From NCBI GenBank assembly GCA_963831645.1, contig CAWHQZ010000028.1, positions 496,001 through 560,000 on the forward strand: a stretch of DNA of 64,000 nucleotides, written 5' to 3'. The first letter of the stretch is position 1. Each line of letters begins with the position of its first letter. The DNA comes from CAWHQZ01 sp963831645 (GTDB lineage: Bacteria; Pseudomonadota; Alphaproteobacteria; Rhizobiales; Aestuariivirgaceae). The translations under genes and the position numbers were made by a program. Positions 25,857 to 34,505 of this stretch are shown in pieces. Under the pieces are notes generated by a model that saw only the letters and a program-made list of their open reading frames with translations, did not search any database and was not told where the DNA came from.

Positions 25857-27637
25857 GCGACAACAAGAATCTCATCCTGGCCATTGTGCTTTCGACCCTG
25901 GTGATTATCGCCTGGCAGTTTCTGTATTCCGGTCCGCAACTTCAGCGACAGCAACAGCAGCAACAGCAGCAACAGACGCAGCAAGCGCCGGCAGAGGTTC
26001 AGCCGCCGGCCCCGACTGCTCCCGGCCAACCCGCCGCCGTGCCGGGAGGGCTGGCGCCCCGCGACGAGGTGCTGGCCCGCTCCACCCGAATTCTCATCGA
26101 CACGCCCGCCGTTTCAGGTTCGCTCAATCTCAAGGGCGCCCAGCTCGATGACTTGCGCCTGAAGAACTATCGCGAAACGGTCGAGCCGAGCAGCCCGACG
26201 ATCGTGTTGCTTTCACCATTCGGCGCCAAGGACGCCTACGTAGCCGACACAGGCTTCAGCGCCGCACCCGGCTCGCCGATCAAGCTCCCCACTCCTGCTT
26301 CGGTGTGGACCGCCCCTGCCGGGGCAAAGCTCACTCCCTCGAGCCCGGTCACGTTGACCTTCGACAATGGCGAAGGGCTGTTGTTCAGGAAGACCTTTGC
26401 GGTCGACGACAAGTTCATGTTCACGGTCAGACGGGAAATTGAGAACCAGGGGACCGCGCCGGCGACGCTCTACCCGTACGGCCGCGTGTTGCGCGTCGGC
26501 CTTCCGGTTACGACCAACAACTACCTCCTGCACGAGGGTCTGCTGGGCGTCTTCGACAAAACGCTGACCGAAGTCGACTATGCCGACCTGATGGAGGACG
26601 AGAACAGCATCACCAAGCCCTCGACGGGCGGCTGGCTCGGCATAACCGACAAATATTGGGCGGTGGCTCTGATACCGCCTCAGGACGCCAGGCTGGAGGG
26701 TTCGTTTCACCACCAGAATGCCAACGGTACCGATACCTTTCAGTCGAACTTTCTGGCTAAGGATGGTCTCGTCGTACCTGCCGGCGGCAAGGCGGTCGCC
26801 GAAGACCGGATCTTCGCCGGCGCCAAGGTGGTGAGCATCATCGAGGCCTACGGCGAGGCTTACGGCATCCACCGCTTCGACCTGATGATCGACTGGGGGT
26901 GGTTCGCCTTCCTGACCAAGCCGATGTTCTGGCTGCTCGCGAAAATCCACGCTCTCGTCGGCAATTTCGGCCTCGCCATTCTTATCGTCACCGTACTGGT
27001 CAAGCTCGTGTTCTTCCCGCTCGCCAACAAGTCCTACGAGTCGATGACCAAGATGAAGAAGTTGCAGCCCGAGATGGAGCGGCTCAAGCAGCAGTATCCC
27101 GACGACCGGATGGCGCTGCAGAAGGAAATGATGGCGCTCTACAAGCAGGAGAAGGTGAACCCGGTTTCCGGCTGCCTGCCGGTGCTCCTTCAGATCCCGG
27201 TCTTCTTTGCCCTGTATAAGGTCCTGTTCGTGACCATCGAGATGCGCCATGCGCCGTTCTACGGCTGGATCAGGGACCTTTCGGCTCCCGACCCGACCAG
27301 CCTGTTCAACCTGTTCGGCCTGCTGCCCTGGGATCCCCCGTATCTTCTCATGATCGGAATCTGGCCGCTGATCATGGGCGTCACCATGTGGATGCAGATG
27401 CGGCTCAATCCGACGCCGCCCGATCCCATCCAGGCATCGCTCTTCAACTGGATGCCCATCATCTTCACGTTCATGCTGGCTGCATTTCCTGCCGGCCTCG
27501 TGATCTACTGGGCATGGAACAATCTGCTGTCGATCGCCCAGCAGTCGGTGATCATGAAGCGCCAGGGGGTGAAGATCGACTTCCTCGGCAACATTCGTCA
27601 AAGTCTGCCGTTCCTCAACCGCAAGCCGACGAGTTGA
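25853..27637 (+). CDS. yidC: Membrane protein insertase YidC
   Basis: Inner-membrane insertase/foldase, 594 residues, of the Gram-negative type. A first helix (LILAIVLSTLVIIAWQFLY) at residues 6-24 is followed by a Gln-rich tract of nine consecutive Gln near residues 33-41, a large periplasmic beta-supersandwich (about 70-350) and the conserved membrane domain starting near 370 (NFGLAILIVTVLVKLVFFPL, with the groove Arg replaced in this short view by the helix context, then KLQPEMERLKQQYPDDRMAL and SGCLPVLLQIPVFFALYKVL). It works with or without SecYEG. Overlaps rnpA by 4 bp. Confidence 0.97.
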   Translation: MSDNKNLILAIVLSTLVIIAWQFLYSGPQLQRQQQQQQQQQTQQAPAEVQPPAPTAPGQPAAVPGGLAPRDEVLARSTRILIDTPAVSGSLNLKGAQLDDLRLKNYRETVEPSSPTIVLLSPFGAKDAYVADTGFSAAPGSPIKLPTPASVWTAPAGAKLTPSSPVTLTFDNGEGLLFRKTFAVDDKFMFTVRREIENQGTAPATLYPYGRVLRVGLPVTTNNYLLHEGLLGVFDKTLTEVDYADLMEDENSITKPSTGGWLGITDKYWAVALIPPQDARLEGSFHHQNANGTDTFQSNFLAKDGLVVPAGGKAVAEDRIFAGAKVVSIIEAYGEAYGIHRFDLMIDWGWFAFLTKPMFWLLAKIHALVGNFGLAILIVTVLVKLVFFPLANKSYESMTKMKKLQPEMERLKQQYPDDRMALQKEMMALYKQEKVNPVSGCLPVLLQIPVFFALYKVLFVTIEMRHAPFYGWIRDLSAPDPTSLFNLFGLLPWDPPYLLMIGIWPLIMGVTMWMQMRLNPTPPDPIQASLFNWMPIIFTFMLAAFPAGLVIYWAWNNLLSIAQQSVIMKRQGVKIDFLGNIRQSLPFLNRKPTS

Positions 27638-27643
27638 GGAAGT

Positions 27644-28303
27644 TTGCCAGTACTACCGGAGAATCCGGAGTTCGAAGCGGAGGAAATCGAGCGTGGGCGC
27701 CGGCTGTTCGCCGGCCCGGTACGGTTTCTCATGGGGGTCGCGAGCCTCGCGCAACTGCCACCTGCCTTTCCCGTTGAGGTAGCTTTCGCTGGCCGGTCCA
27801 ATGTCGGCAAGTCCTCGCTTCTCAACGCGCTCGCCGGCCGGCGCGCCCTCGCCCGTGCTTCGAACACGCCGGGGCGCACCCGCGAGCTCAACTTCTTCGT
27901 GTTTGGAAAGGAAGGGCAGCTTGCCGTCGTCGACCTTCCCGGCTACGGCTATGCCCGTGCCTCGAGACGGCTGTCGAAGGCTTGGCAGGGCTTGATTGCC
28001 GATTATCTGCGCTCGCGGCAGGGCCTCAGGCGGGTCTTCCTGCTCATCGATGCCCGCCACGGCATTGGCGCTGCCGACCTCGATATTGCCGACGTTCTCG
28101 ATTCTGCAGCCGTGGGCTATCAGATCGTGTTGACCAAGGTCGACAAGCCGCGGCCGAAGGAGCAGGAACAGGCCGTCTCGGCGACACGTCTGGCCATCGC
28201 CCGCAGGCTCGCGGCCCATCCGCACATCCACGTCACGTCCGCCGAAGAGGGCTCCGGTCTCGCCCAACTGCGCGCCGAGATCGCCAGGCTTGCCGCGCGC
28301 TGA
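27644..28303 (+). CDS. yihA: Ribosome biogenesis GTPase YihA/YsxC (EngB)
   Basis: Circularly ordinary TRAFAC GTPase of 219 residues that assists 50S subunit assembly. G1 is AFAGRSNVGKSSLLNAL near residues 47-63, G2 is in NTPGRTRELNFF, G3 VDLPGYGYA, G4 LTKVDK and G5 VTSAEEGSGL. The start is the TTG at 27644, 7 bp after yidC; its N-terminal extension of about 40 residues is normal for alphaproteobacterial members. Confidence 0.94.
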   Translation: MPVLPENPEFEAEEIERGRRLFAGPVRFLMGVASLAQLPPAFPVEVAFAGRSNVGKSSLLNALAGRRALARASNTPGRTRELNFFVFGKEGQLAVVDLPGYGYARASRRLSKAWQGLIADYLRSRQGLRRVFLLIDARHGIGAADLDIADVLDSAAVGYQIVLTKVDKPRPKEQEQAVSATRLAIARRLAAHPHIHVTSAEEGSGLAQLRAEIARLAAR

Positions 28304-28318
28304 GAACGTCGAGGAAGC

Positions 28319-28346
28319 GATTCCACCTCGCCGGAAAATGATATAC
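28319..28346 (+). promoter_or_regulatory. Conserved upstream element shared by argB and dapD (copy 1)
   Basis: GATTCCAC followed by CGCCGGAAAATGATATAC immediately upstream of argB. A close copy (GATTCCAC, CGCCCGAAAATGAACTAG) lies upstream of dapD at 29975-30003. Spacing between the two conserved blocks is the same in both. The TATAC could act as a -10 box, which would place the transcript start almost on the argB ATG. Either a promoter or an operator shared by two amino-acid biosynthetic genes is possible. Confidence 0.45.
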
Positions 28347-28355
28347 GCAGCGCCC

Positions 28356-29264
28356 ATGACGACCGCCGCCGCCGACTCCTCGTTCGCCGAAACCGCCCGC
28401 ATCCTGTCGCAGGCGCTGCCGTTCATGCAGCGTTACGATGAAGAGACCGTCGTCATCAAATACGGCGGCAACGCCATGGTCGACCCCGATCTGGCCCGCA
28501 AGTTCGACTCCGACGTCGTGCTTCTCAAGCAGTGCGGCATCAACCCGATCGTCGTCCACGGCGGCGGCCCGCAGATCAACCGCATGCTCGACAAGCTGCA
28601 GGTCAAGTCCGAATTCGTCGACGGTCTCAGAGTAACCGACAAAGCGACTATGGAAGTGGTCGAGATGGTGCTCGCGGGCTCCATCAACAAGGCCATCGTG
28701 GCCGGCATCCAGCAGGCCGGCGGCAAGGCAGTCGGCATCTCGGGCAAAGACGGGAACCTGCTGATCGCCGAGCGTTTTACGAGGTCCAGGACCGATCCGG
28801 CGACCGGCCAGGTCGAGGTTCTCGACTTCGGTTTCGTCGGTGAGCCCGCCGCCGTCAATCCCGGCCTTCTCAACACCATCATTCACAGCGACGCCATTCC
28901 GGTCATCGCGCCGATCGGCGTCGGCCGCGACGGCGAGACCTACAACATAAACGCCGACATCGCCGCCGGGGCCATCGCTGCGGCGATGAAAGCCAAGCGG
29001 CTTCTGCTCCTGACCGACGTGGCGGGCGTGCTCGACGGCAACAGGCAGCTGATCAGCGAGCTCAAGCTGGACGAGGTGCAGGATCTCGTGGCTTCCGGCG
29101 TCATTACCGGCGGCATGATCCCCAAGGTCAGGAGCTGTGTCGCCGTCGTCGAAGCAGGGGTCGAAGGCGTAATCATACTCGACGGACGCGTGCCCCATTC
29201 GGTCCTGCTGGAACTCTTCACGCCCCATGGAGTGGGCACCCGCATCTCCAGAACCGGCGTATGA
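28356..29264 (+). CDS. argB: Acetylglutamate kinase
   Basis: Phosphorylates N-acetylglutamate in the second step of arginine biosynthesis; about 302 residues. The amino-acid-kinase signatures are TVVIKYGGNAMVDP near residue 31, VVHGGGPQINRML near 66, GISGKDGNLL, IAPIGVGRDGETYNINAD and GMIPKVRSCVAVVEAGV. The ATG at 28356 gives the standard N-terminus; an in-frame ATG at 28290 would add 22 residues lacking conservation. It overlaps the HAD gene by 4 bp. The presence of the N-terminal segment typical of arginine-sensitive kinases suggests feedback inhibition. Confidence 0.95.
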   Translation: MTTAAADSSFAETARILSQALPFMQRYDEETVVIKYGGNAMVDPDLARKFDSDVVLLKQCGINPIVVHGGGPQINRMLDKLQVKSEFVDGLRVTDKATMEVVEMVLAGSINKAIVAGIQQAGGKAVGISGKDGNLLIAERFTRSRTDPATGQVEVLDFGFVGEPAAVNPGLLNTIIHSDAIPVIAPIGVGRDGETYNINADIAAGAIAAAMKAKRLLLLTDVAGVLDGNRQLISELKLDEVQDLVASGVITGGMIPKVRSCVAVVEAGVEGVIILDGRVPHSVLLELFTPHGVGTRISRTGV

Positions 29265-29959
29265 ACCGAAGTTTCGGCCATATCGAAACCTGGGTCTTCG
29301 ATCTCGACAACACGCTTTATCCTGCGAGTTGCCGGCTCTTCGACCAGATCGACGAGCGGATGGGCGCGTTCGTGGCGAGGCTCCTCGACATCGAGCTGCC
29401 GGAAGCCAGGCGCATCCAGAAGGCATTCTTCCACGAACATGGCACGACCTTGCGCGGGCTGATGAATGCCCATGAAATCGATCCGCAGGCGTTCCTGGCT
29501 TTCGTGCATGATATCGACCATTCGGTCGTGATGGCGGACCCCCGGCTTGCGGCAGCTCTGGCAATGCTTCCCGGCCGCAAGCTGGTGTTCACCAACGGCA
29601 CCGTGTACCACGCCGAGCGCGTTCTCGACCGGTTGGGTGTGAAACACCTTTTTGCCGACATCTTCGACATCGTGCATTCGAAATACGTTCCCAAACCGGC
29701 GCCCGAGCCATATCGGGCATTCATCGCCCGGACCGGACTGGCCCCGCAGCGAGCCGCGATGTTCGAGGATATCGCCCGCAACCTTGAAACCCCCCACGCT
29801 CTGGGCATGACCACGGTGCTGGTGCAATCGCTGCACAATCACGATGGCAACATCGTCAACGCGCGCCTGGGCGAGCCGGCTGCGCAGCCCTTCATTCATC
29901 ACGTGACCGACGATCTGAGCGGATTTCTGCAACGCGTCGCGGCTTCTCTCCCGCGTTGA
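29261..29959 (+). CDS. HAD-family hydrolase, pyrimidine 5'-nucleotidase type
   Basis: Cytosolic HAD phosphatase of 232 residues. Motif I is VFDLDNTLYPAS near residues 12-23 with both nucleophilic Asp residues, motif II FTNGT near 108, motif III Lys in KPAPEPYRAF near 145 and motif IV MFEDIARNLETP near 167. This subgroup (SSM1/YjjG-like) dephosphorylates pyrimidine nucleotides. It is coupled to argB by ATGA, a conserved neighbourhood in Hyphomicrobiales, but a role in arginine synthesis is not established. Confidence 0.9.
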   Translation: MNRSFGHIETWVFDLDNTLYPASCRLFDQIDERMGAFVARLLDIELPEARRIQKAFFHEHGTTLRGLMNAHEIDPQAFLAFVHDIDHSVVMADPRLAAALAMLPGRKLVFTNGTVYHAERVLDRLGVKHLFADIFDIVHSKYVPKPAPEPYRAFIARTGLAPQRAAMFEDIARNLETPHALGMTTVLVQSLHNHDGNIVNARLGEPAAQPFIHHVTDDLSGFLQRVAASLPR

Positions 29960-29974
29960 CCAGCCAACCGAGGT

Positions 29975-30003
29975 GATTCCACTGCGCCCGAAAATGAACT
30001 AGC
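29975..30003 (+). promoter_or_regulatory. Conserved upstream element shared by argB and dapD (copy 2)
   Basis: GATTCCAC, two variable bases, then CGCCCGAAAATGAACTAG, about 37 bp before the dapD ATG. See the matching copy upstream of argB at 28319-28346. Here it lies fully between genes, so coding constraint cannot explain the similarity. Confidence 0.45.
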
Positions 30004-30039
30004 TTGTCGCCGGTTTCCCGCCGCCGGAACTTGCCTTCC

Positions 30040-30882
30040 ATGTCATCCGCCGAACTCCAGTCGACCATCGAGCAGGCCTTCGAGGATCGAGATCGGCTGT
30101 CCGTCAAGACCCGCGGAAAGATCAGGCGGGCGGTCGAGGGCGTCCTCGATCTCCTCGACCAGGGCAAACTCCGGGTAGCGGAGAAACGCGACGGCCAGTG
30201 GATCACTCACCAGTGGCTGAAGAAAGCCGTGCTGCTGTCCTTTCGACTGAACGACATGGCGCTGATCGGCAACGGTCCGGGCAAGTCCAGGTGGTGGGAC
30301 AAGGTCCCCTCGAAGTTCGAAGGCTGGTCGGCAAGTCGGTTTCGCAAGGCCGGCTTCCGTGCCGTGCCGAACTGTGTGGTGCGCCACTCGGCGTATATCG
30401 CGCCCGGCGCAATCCTGATGCCTTCGTTCGTGAACCTCGGAGCCTACGTGGACGCTGGCACGATGGTCGACACGTGGGTGACGGTCGGCTCCTGCGCCCA
30501 GGTCGGCAAGAACGTTCATCTCTCCGGGGGCGTGGGCATCGGCGGCGTTCTCGAGCCGTTGCAGGCGGGACCCACCATCATCGAAGACGGTTGCTTCATC
30601 GGCGCGCGCTCGGAAGTCGTCGAAGGCGTCGTTGTCGGCGAAGGATCGGTCATATCGATGGGTGTATTCATCGGAAGCTCGACCAGGGTCGTCGACCGTT
30701 CGACCGGCGAGGTTCACATGGGTCGTGTGCCGCCCTATTCAGTCGTCGTTTCCGGAAGCCTTCCCGGCGCAATCCTTCCGGACGGGACCCCGGGCCCCGG
30801 TCTCTATTGCGCCGTGATCGTGAAGAAGGTCGACGAAAAAACACGGGCCAAGACCTCGATCAACGAGATTCTTCGTCACTAG
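30040..30882 (+). CDS. dapD: Tetrahydrodipicolinate N-succinyltransferase
   Basis: Makes N-succinyl-2-amino-6-oxopimelate from tetrahydrodipicolinate and succinyl-CoA in the lysine/diaminopimelate pathway; 280 residues. The N-terminal helical domain (STIEQAFEDRDRL) leads to a left-handed beta-helix of hexapeptide repeats (SAYIAPGAILMPSFVNLGAY, TWVTVGSCAQVGKNVHLSGG, IEDGCFIGARSEVVEGVVVG). ATG 30040 matches the family N-terminus. dapE follows one gene later, which supports the succinylase branch. Confidence 0.97.
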   Translation: MSSAELQSTIEQAFEDRDRLSVKTRGKIRRAVEGVLDLLDQGKLRVAEKRDGQWITHQWLKKAVLLSFRLNDMALIGNGPGKSRWWDKVPSKFEGWSASRFRKAGFRAVPNCVVRHSAYIAPGAILMPSFVNLGAYVDAGTMVDTWVTVGSCAQVGKNVHLSGGVGIGGVLEPLQAGPTIIEDGCFIGARSEVVEGVVVGEGSVISMGVFIGSSTRVVDRSTGEVHMGRVPPYSVVVSGSLPGAILPDGTPGPGLYCAVIVKKVDEKTRAKTSINEILRH

Positions 30883-30910
30883 AAATCACCTGCCTATGGA
30901 GAGGCGGCAA

Positions 30911-31300
30911 ATGGACTGGCGATGGCTTCTGACGAGTTTCGACGGGCGCATCAACCGGGGTAAGTTCTGGGCCGGGGTCGCTCTGCTGATTGCGGCCCAG
31001 ATCGCGAGTTACATGCTCATCGGCACGGTCTTTGGCTATAAGTATGTCGAAGGCAGCAACCTGCCGCGGATGGGACCGTTGTCGGGTCTGGCTACCTTCC
31101 TCGTCGGCATCGCCCTGCTCTACTGCTCGCTCGCCGTATACACCAAGCGCTGGCACGATCGTGACAAGTCCGGGTGGTGGTCGCTCATACTGCTCATTCC
31201 AGTCATCGGCGGCATCTGGCTGCTGGTCGAATGCGGCTGCCTTGTCGGCACGCAAGGGCCGAACCGGTTCGGACCCGATCCGCTGGCCGGCGGCGGCTGA
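30911..31300 (+). CDS. DUF805-family small membrane protein
   Basis: Integral membrane protein of 129 residues with the DUF805 pattern: WLLTSFDGRINRGKFWAG at the N-terminus, four hydrophobic helices, the signature KRWHDRDKSGWWSLI near residue 82 and the C-terminal GTQGPNRFGPDP. ATG 30911 is preceded by AGAGGCGG; an upstream ATG at 30896 lacks a site. It sits between dapD and dapE as in many Hyphomicrobiales. Function unknown. Confidence 0.92.
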   Translation: MDWRWLLTSFDGRINRGKFWAGVALLIAAQIASYMLIGTVFGYKYVEGSNLPRMGPLSGLATFLVGIALLYCSLAVYTKRWHDRDKSGWWSLILLIPVIGGIWLLVECGCLVGTQGPNRFGPDPLAGGG

Positions 31301-31314
31301 CCGCGGCGCCTGCA

Positions 31315-32481
31315 TTGACCGATCCCGTCCCGATTCTGCAGGCTCTGCTGCGCTGTCGATCCATAACACCGGCTGAAGCCGGCGCGCTGACCACTCTCGA
31401 GGCACTGCTGGAGCCGCACGGGTTCCGATGCCACCATCTGCGCTTCAGCGAGACCGGCACGCCGGATGTCGAAAACCTGTTCGCCAGGTTCGGCAGCGCA
31501 GCGCCGCACTTCTGCTTCGCCGGCCACAGCGATGTCGTGCCGCCCGGTGATGAAGCCGGCTGGCGTCATCCCCCCTTTGCCGGCGCTGTCGCGGATGGCC
31601 AGGTTCACGGCCGCGGCGCCTGCGACATGAAGGGATCGCTCGCCGCATTTGCCGCTGCTGCGATCGACTTCGTGGCCGCCAGAGGCCGGCAGCTTGCCGG
31701 CTCCATCTCGCTGTTGATCACCGGCGATGAAGAAGGGCCGGCCATCAACGGCACGGCCAAGGTGCTGCACTGGCTCAAGGAGCGCGGGGAGCTGCCTACG
31801 CATTGCCTGGTAGGCGAGCCCACCTCGCTGAATGCCGTGGGTGACCAGATGAAGATCGGCCGCCGCGGCAGCATCACGGTCGTGATCACCGTCGACGGCA
31901 AGCAGGGTCATGCGGCCTATCCCCACCTGGCGGACAATCCCGTTCCCAAGCTCGCGCGGCTCATCGACCGCCTGGCGCACCTGAAGCTCGATGACGGGAC
32001 GGCCAGCTTCGAGCCTTCCACGCTTGCGGTATCGACCTTCGATGTCGGCAATCCCGCCAGCAATGTCATTCCCGGACGCGCTCAGGCCAGCCTCAACATA
32101 AGGTTCAACGACGCGCACTCGGTGGCGAGCTTGAGAAGCCTGATCGAAGGTGAGATTGCAGCTGTAAAAAGCGAGCTCGGCGGCCGTTTCTCTTCACGCT
32201 ACATCGAAGGTGCGGACGTCTTCGTTACCAGGCCCGGCGCATTCGTAGACCTCGTCGCCGGTGCGGTGACGCGCGCCACGGGCCTCACTCCGAAACGCTC
32301 GACTTCGGGCGGCACCTCGGATGCCCGCTTCTTCAAGGATTTTTGCCCGGTCGTCGAACTCGGGCCCGGCAACGCCACGATTCACCAGACCGACGAGTGC
32401 ATCGCCGTCAGCGATCTCACCCGCCTGAAGGACACGTATCTCGCGATCCTCGAGGATTACTTCGCCCGCCCGCCCGGTTAG
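31315..32481 (+). CDS. dapE: Succinyl-diaminopimelate desuccinylase
   Basis: Zn-dependent M20 hydrolase of 388 residues that releases LL-diaminopimelate from its N-succinyl form. Metal and catalytic residues are in FAGHSDVVPPGDE near 66, GRGACDMKGSL near 98, TGDEEGPAIN near 132, LVGEPTSLNAVGDQMKIGRR near 163 and ATIHQTDECI near 352. The frame is open further upstream, but the TTG at 31315 gives the correct N-terminus (LTDPVPILQALLRCRS), 14 bp after the DUF805 gene. With dapD it completes the succinylase branch of the pathway. Confidence 0.95.
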   Translation: MTDPVPILQALLRCRSITPAEAGALTTLEALLEPHGFRCHHLRFSETGTPDVENLFARFGSAAPHFCFAGHSDVVPPGDEAGWRHPPFAGAVADGQVHGRGACDMKGSLAAFAAAAIDFVAARGRQLAGSISLLITGDEEGPAINGTAKVLHWLKERGELPTHCLVGEPTSLNAVGDQMKIGRRGSITVVITVDGKQGHAAYPHLADNPVPKLARLIDRLAHLKLDDGTASFEPSTLAVSTFDVGNPASNVIPGRAQASLNIRFNDAHSVASLRSLIEGEIAAVKSELGGRFSSRYIEGADVFVTRPGAFVDLVAGAVTRATGLTPKRSTSGGTSDARFFKDFCPVVELGPGNATIHQTDECIAVSDLTRLKDTYLAILEDYFARPPG

Positions 32482-32581
32482 CTCCAAGTGACGGCTGCAC
32501 GGAACCTGGCGCTTGCACTCTTCGTGCGGCAGGCGCACTGTCATTCTACGGGAATCGGGAACCTCACTCAGGAAGCCAGGA

Positions 32582-34372
32582 ATGCAAACGGGGGCATCCG
32601 ACTTCTTTCATTTTGTCATGATCAAACCGTCGCACTACGATGACGACGGCTACCCGATCCAGTGGCGCAGGTCCGATATCCCGGCCAATACGCTGGCGGC
32701 CCTCAATGGCTTGGCCCTCGATTGCCGGCGCCGCCAGGTTCTTGGTCCGAGCGTGCAATTTCGCTTCTCGACATACGACGAGACCAACATCCGCATCAGG
32801 CCGCGCAAGATGGCAGCCGAGATCAAGCGGCTGGGTGGGCCCTCCCTTGTCGGCTTCATCGGGGTGCAGTCGAACCAGTTCGATCGTGCAGTCGATCTCG
32901 CCCGGGCGTTTCTGGCCGAAGGCCTGCAGGTGGCGATCGGCGGATTTCACGTATCCGGGTGCCTCTCCATGCTGACGGAGCTGCCGGCGGAGATCCGTGC
33001 GGCCCAGCAGATGGGCATTTCGATCTTCGCCGGCGAAGCAGAGGATGGCGCTCTCGATGAGGTGCTTCGCGATGCCTACGCGGGCCGGCTCAAGCCCGTT
33101 TACAATCACATGAAGAACCTGCCGGGTCTCGAGGGCCAGCCGACGCCGTTCCTCCCGATCGAGACGGTCCGGCGGACCCGCGGCGCATTGACGAGCGTCG
33201 ATCTCGGCCGGGGCTGCCCCTTCCAATGCTCCTTCTGCACGATCATCAACGTGCAGGGCCGAAAAAGCCGGTTTCGCACGCCCGACGATCTCGAGAACAT
33301 CGTTCGCAGCAACGCGCGCCAGGGCATTCATGATTTCTTCATCACCGACGACAACTTCGCGCGCAACAAGGAGTGGGGTCCACTTTTCGACCGGCTGATC
33401 TCGCTGCGCGAGACATTGGGATTCAAGATCAAGCTGGTCATCCAGGTCGATACACTGTGCCACAGGATTCCCGGCTTTATCGAGAAGGCCTGCCGGGCGG
33501 GCGTCAACCGGGTCTTCATCGGTCTGGAGAACATCAATCCCGACAATCTGCTGGCTGCAAAGAAACGCCAAAACAAGATTACCGAATACCGGCATATGCT
33601 CCAGCAATGGCGCGCCCATGGCGCCACGACCTACGCCGGCTACATCCTGGGATTCCCCAACGATACCAAGGAATCGATCCTGCGCGACATCGAGATCATC
33701 AAGCGGGAGCTGCCGATCGATCTCCTGGAGTTCTTCTTCCTTACCCCGTTGCCGGGCTCCGAAGATCACCGGACGCTGCTCGACCGTGGGGTTTGGATGG
33801 ATCCCGACCTCAACAAGTATGACCTGCACCATCGCGTGACCCATCATCCCAGGATGTCGGACACGGAATGGGAGGAGGCTTATCGGGAAGCATGGCGGAG
33901 CTTCTACAGCCCCGCCTATGTCGAGACCGTCGTCCGGCGAGCCGCGACCGTTCGGGGCGGACGGCCACGCCAGAAGATGCGCCTCCTGCTTTGGTTCAGC
34001 CTGATGTTCCGCGTGGAAGGCGTACACCCGCTTGAAGGCGGTTTCTTCCGCAGAAAATACCGCCGCGACCGCCGGGCGGGCTTGCCGATCGAGCATCCCT
34101 TCGTGTTCTACCCGCGCTATGCGGCGGAGATCGTCGCAAAAGCCAGCCGCTATTGCTGGATGATCCTGCAGGCCTACCGCATCTACCGCCGCGTCGAGCG
34201 CGATCCCGACAAGGCGTCATATACCGATGTCGCAATCACTCCTACGAATGAAGCCGAGCTCGAAACCCTCGCCATGTTCACCCAGACATCAGGCGGCGAG
34301 GCGGAGGTCGCCAAGAAGCACCGCGCAGATGAATTGCGTGCGCGCGTCGCGAAACTGCAGGCCGCAGAGTGA
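32582..34372 (+). CDS. Cobalamin-binding-domain radical SAM protein
   Basis: About 596 residues: an N-terminal B12-binding-like Rossmann domain (residues 35-150, GFIGVQSNQFDRAVDLARAF and VAIGGFHVSG) that lacks the DxHxxG cobalamin motif, then a radical SAM barrel with the Fe-S ligands in GRGCPFQCSFCTI near 208-220, and a C-terminal helical region of about 170 residues. A late motif with FFLTPLPGSEDH is typical of methylthio-/methyltransferase-like B12-radical SAM enzymes. Substrate unknown. ATG 32582 is preferred over the downstream ATG at 32619. Gene borders on both sides are ordinary, so it is probably transcribed alone. Confidence 0.88.
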   Translation: MQTGASDFFHFVMIKPSHYDDDGYPIQWRRSDIPANTLAALNGLALDCRRRQVLGPSVQFRFSTYDETNIRIRPRKMAAEIKRLGGPSLVGFIGVQSNQFDRAVDLARAFLAEGLQVAIGGFHVSGCLSMLTELPAEIRAAQQMGISIFAGEAEDGALDEVLRDAYAGRLKPVYNHMKNLPGLEGQPTPFLPIETVRRTRGALTSVDLGRGCPFQCSFCTIINVQGRKSRFRTPDDLENIVRSNARQGIHDFFITDDNFARNKEWGPLFDRLISLRETLGFKIKLVIQVDTLCHRIPGFIEKACRAGVNRVFIGLENINPDNLLAAKKRQNKITEYRHMLQQWRAHGATTYAGYILGFPNDTKESILRDIEIIKRELPIDLLEFFFLTPLPGSEDHRTLLDRGVWMDPDLNKYDLHHRVTHHPRMSDTEWEEAYREAWRSFYSPAYVETVVRRAATVRGGRPRQKMRLLLWFSLMFRVEGVHPLEGGFFRRKYRRDRRAGLPIEHPFVFYPRYAAEIVAKASRYCWMILQAYRIYRRVERDPDKASYTDVAITPTNEAELETLAMFTQTSGGEAEVAKKHRADELRARVAKLQAAE

Positions 34373-34505
34373 ACTGGAAAGGGGACTATAGCGAGGACTG
34401 ACGGGTCAAAGGATTCAGCGGCCTGCTTCTGGAGAAACATGACGCTCAACGGGCAACCAGCGCGCTTGCCGCCTGCGGCCGGGTGATTCTGTTCTATAGC
34501 GTGCT

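Noticed and set aside
25952..25980. CAG/CAA repeat in yidC as a possible regulatory or CRISPR-like repeat
   Set aside because: It is in-frame and encodes a Gln-rich linker that is common after the first helix in this protein.
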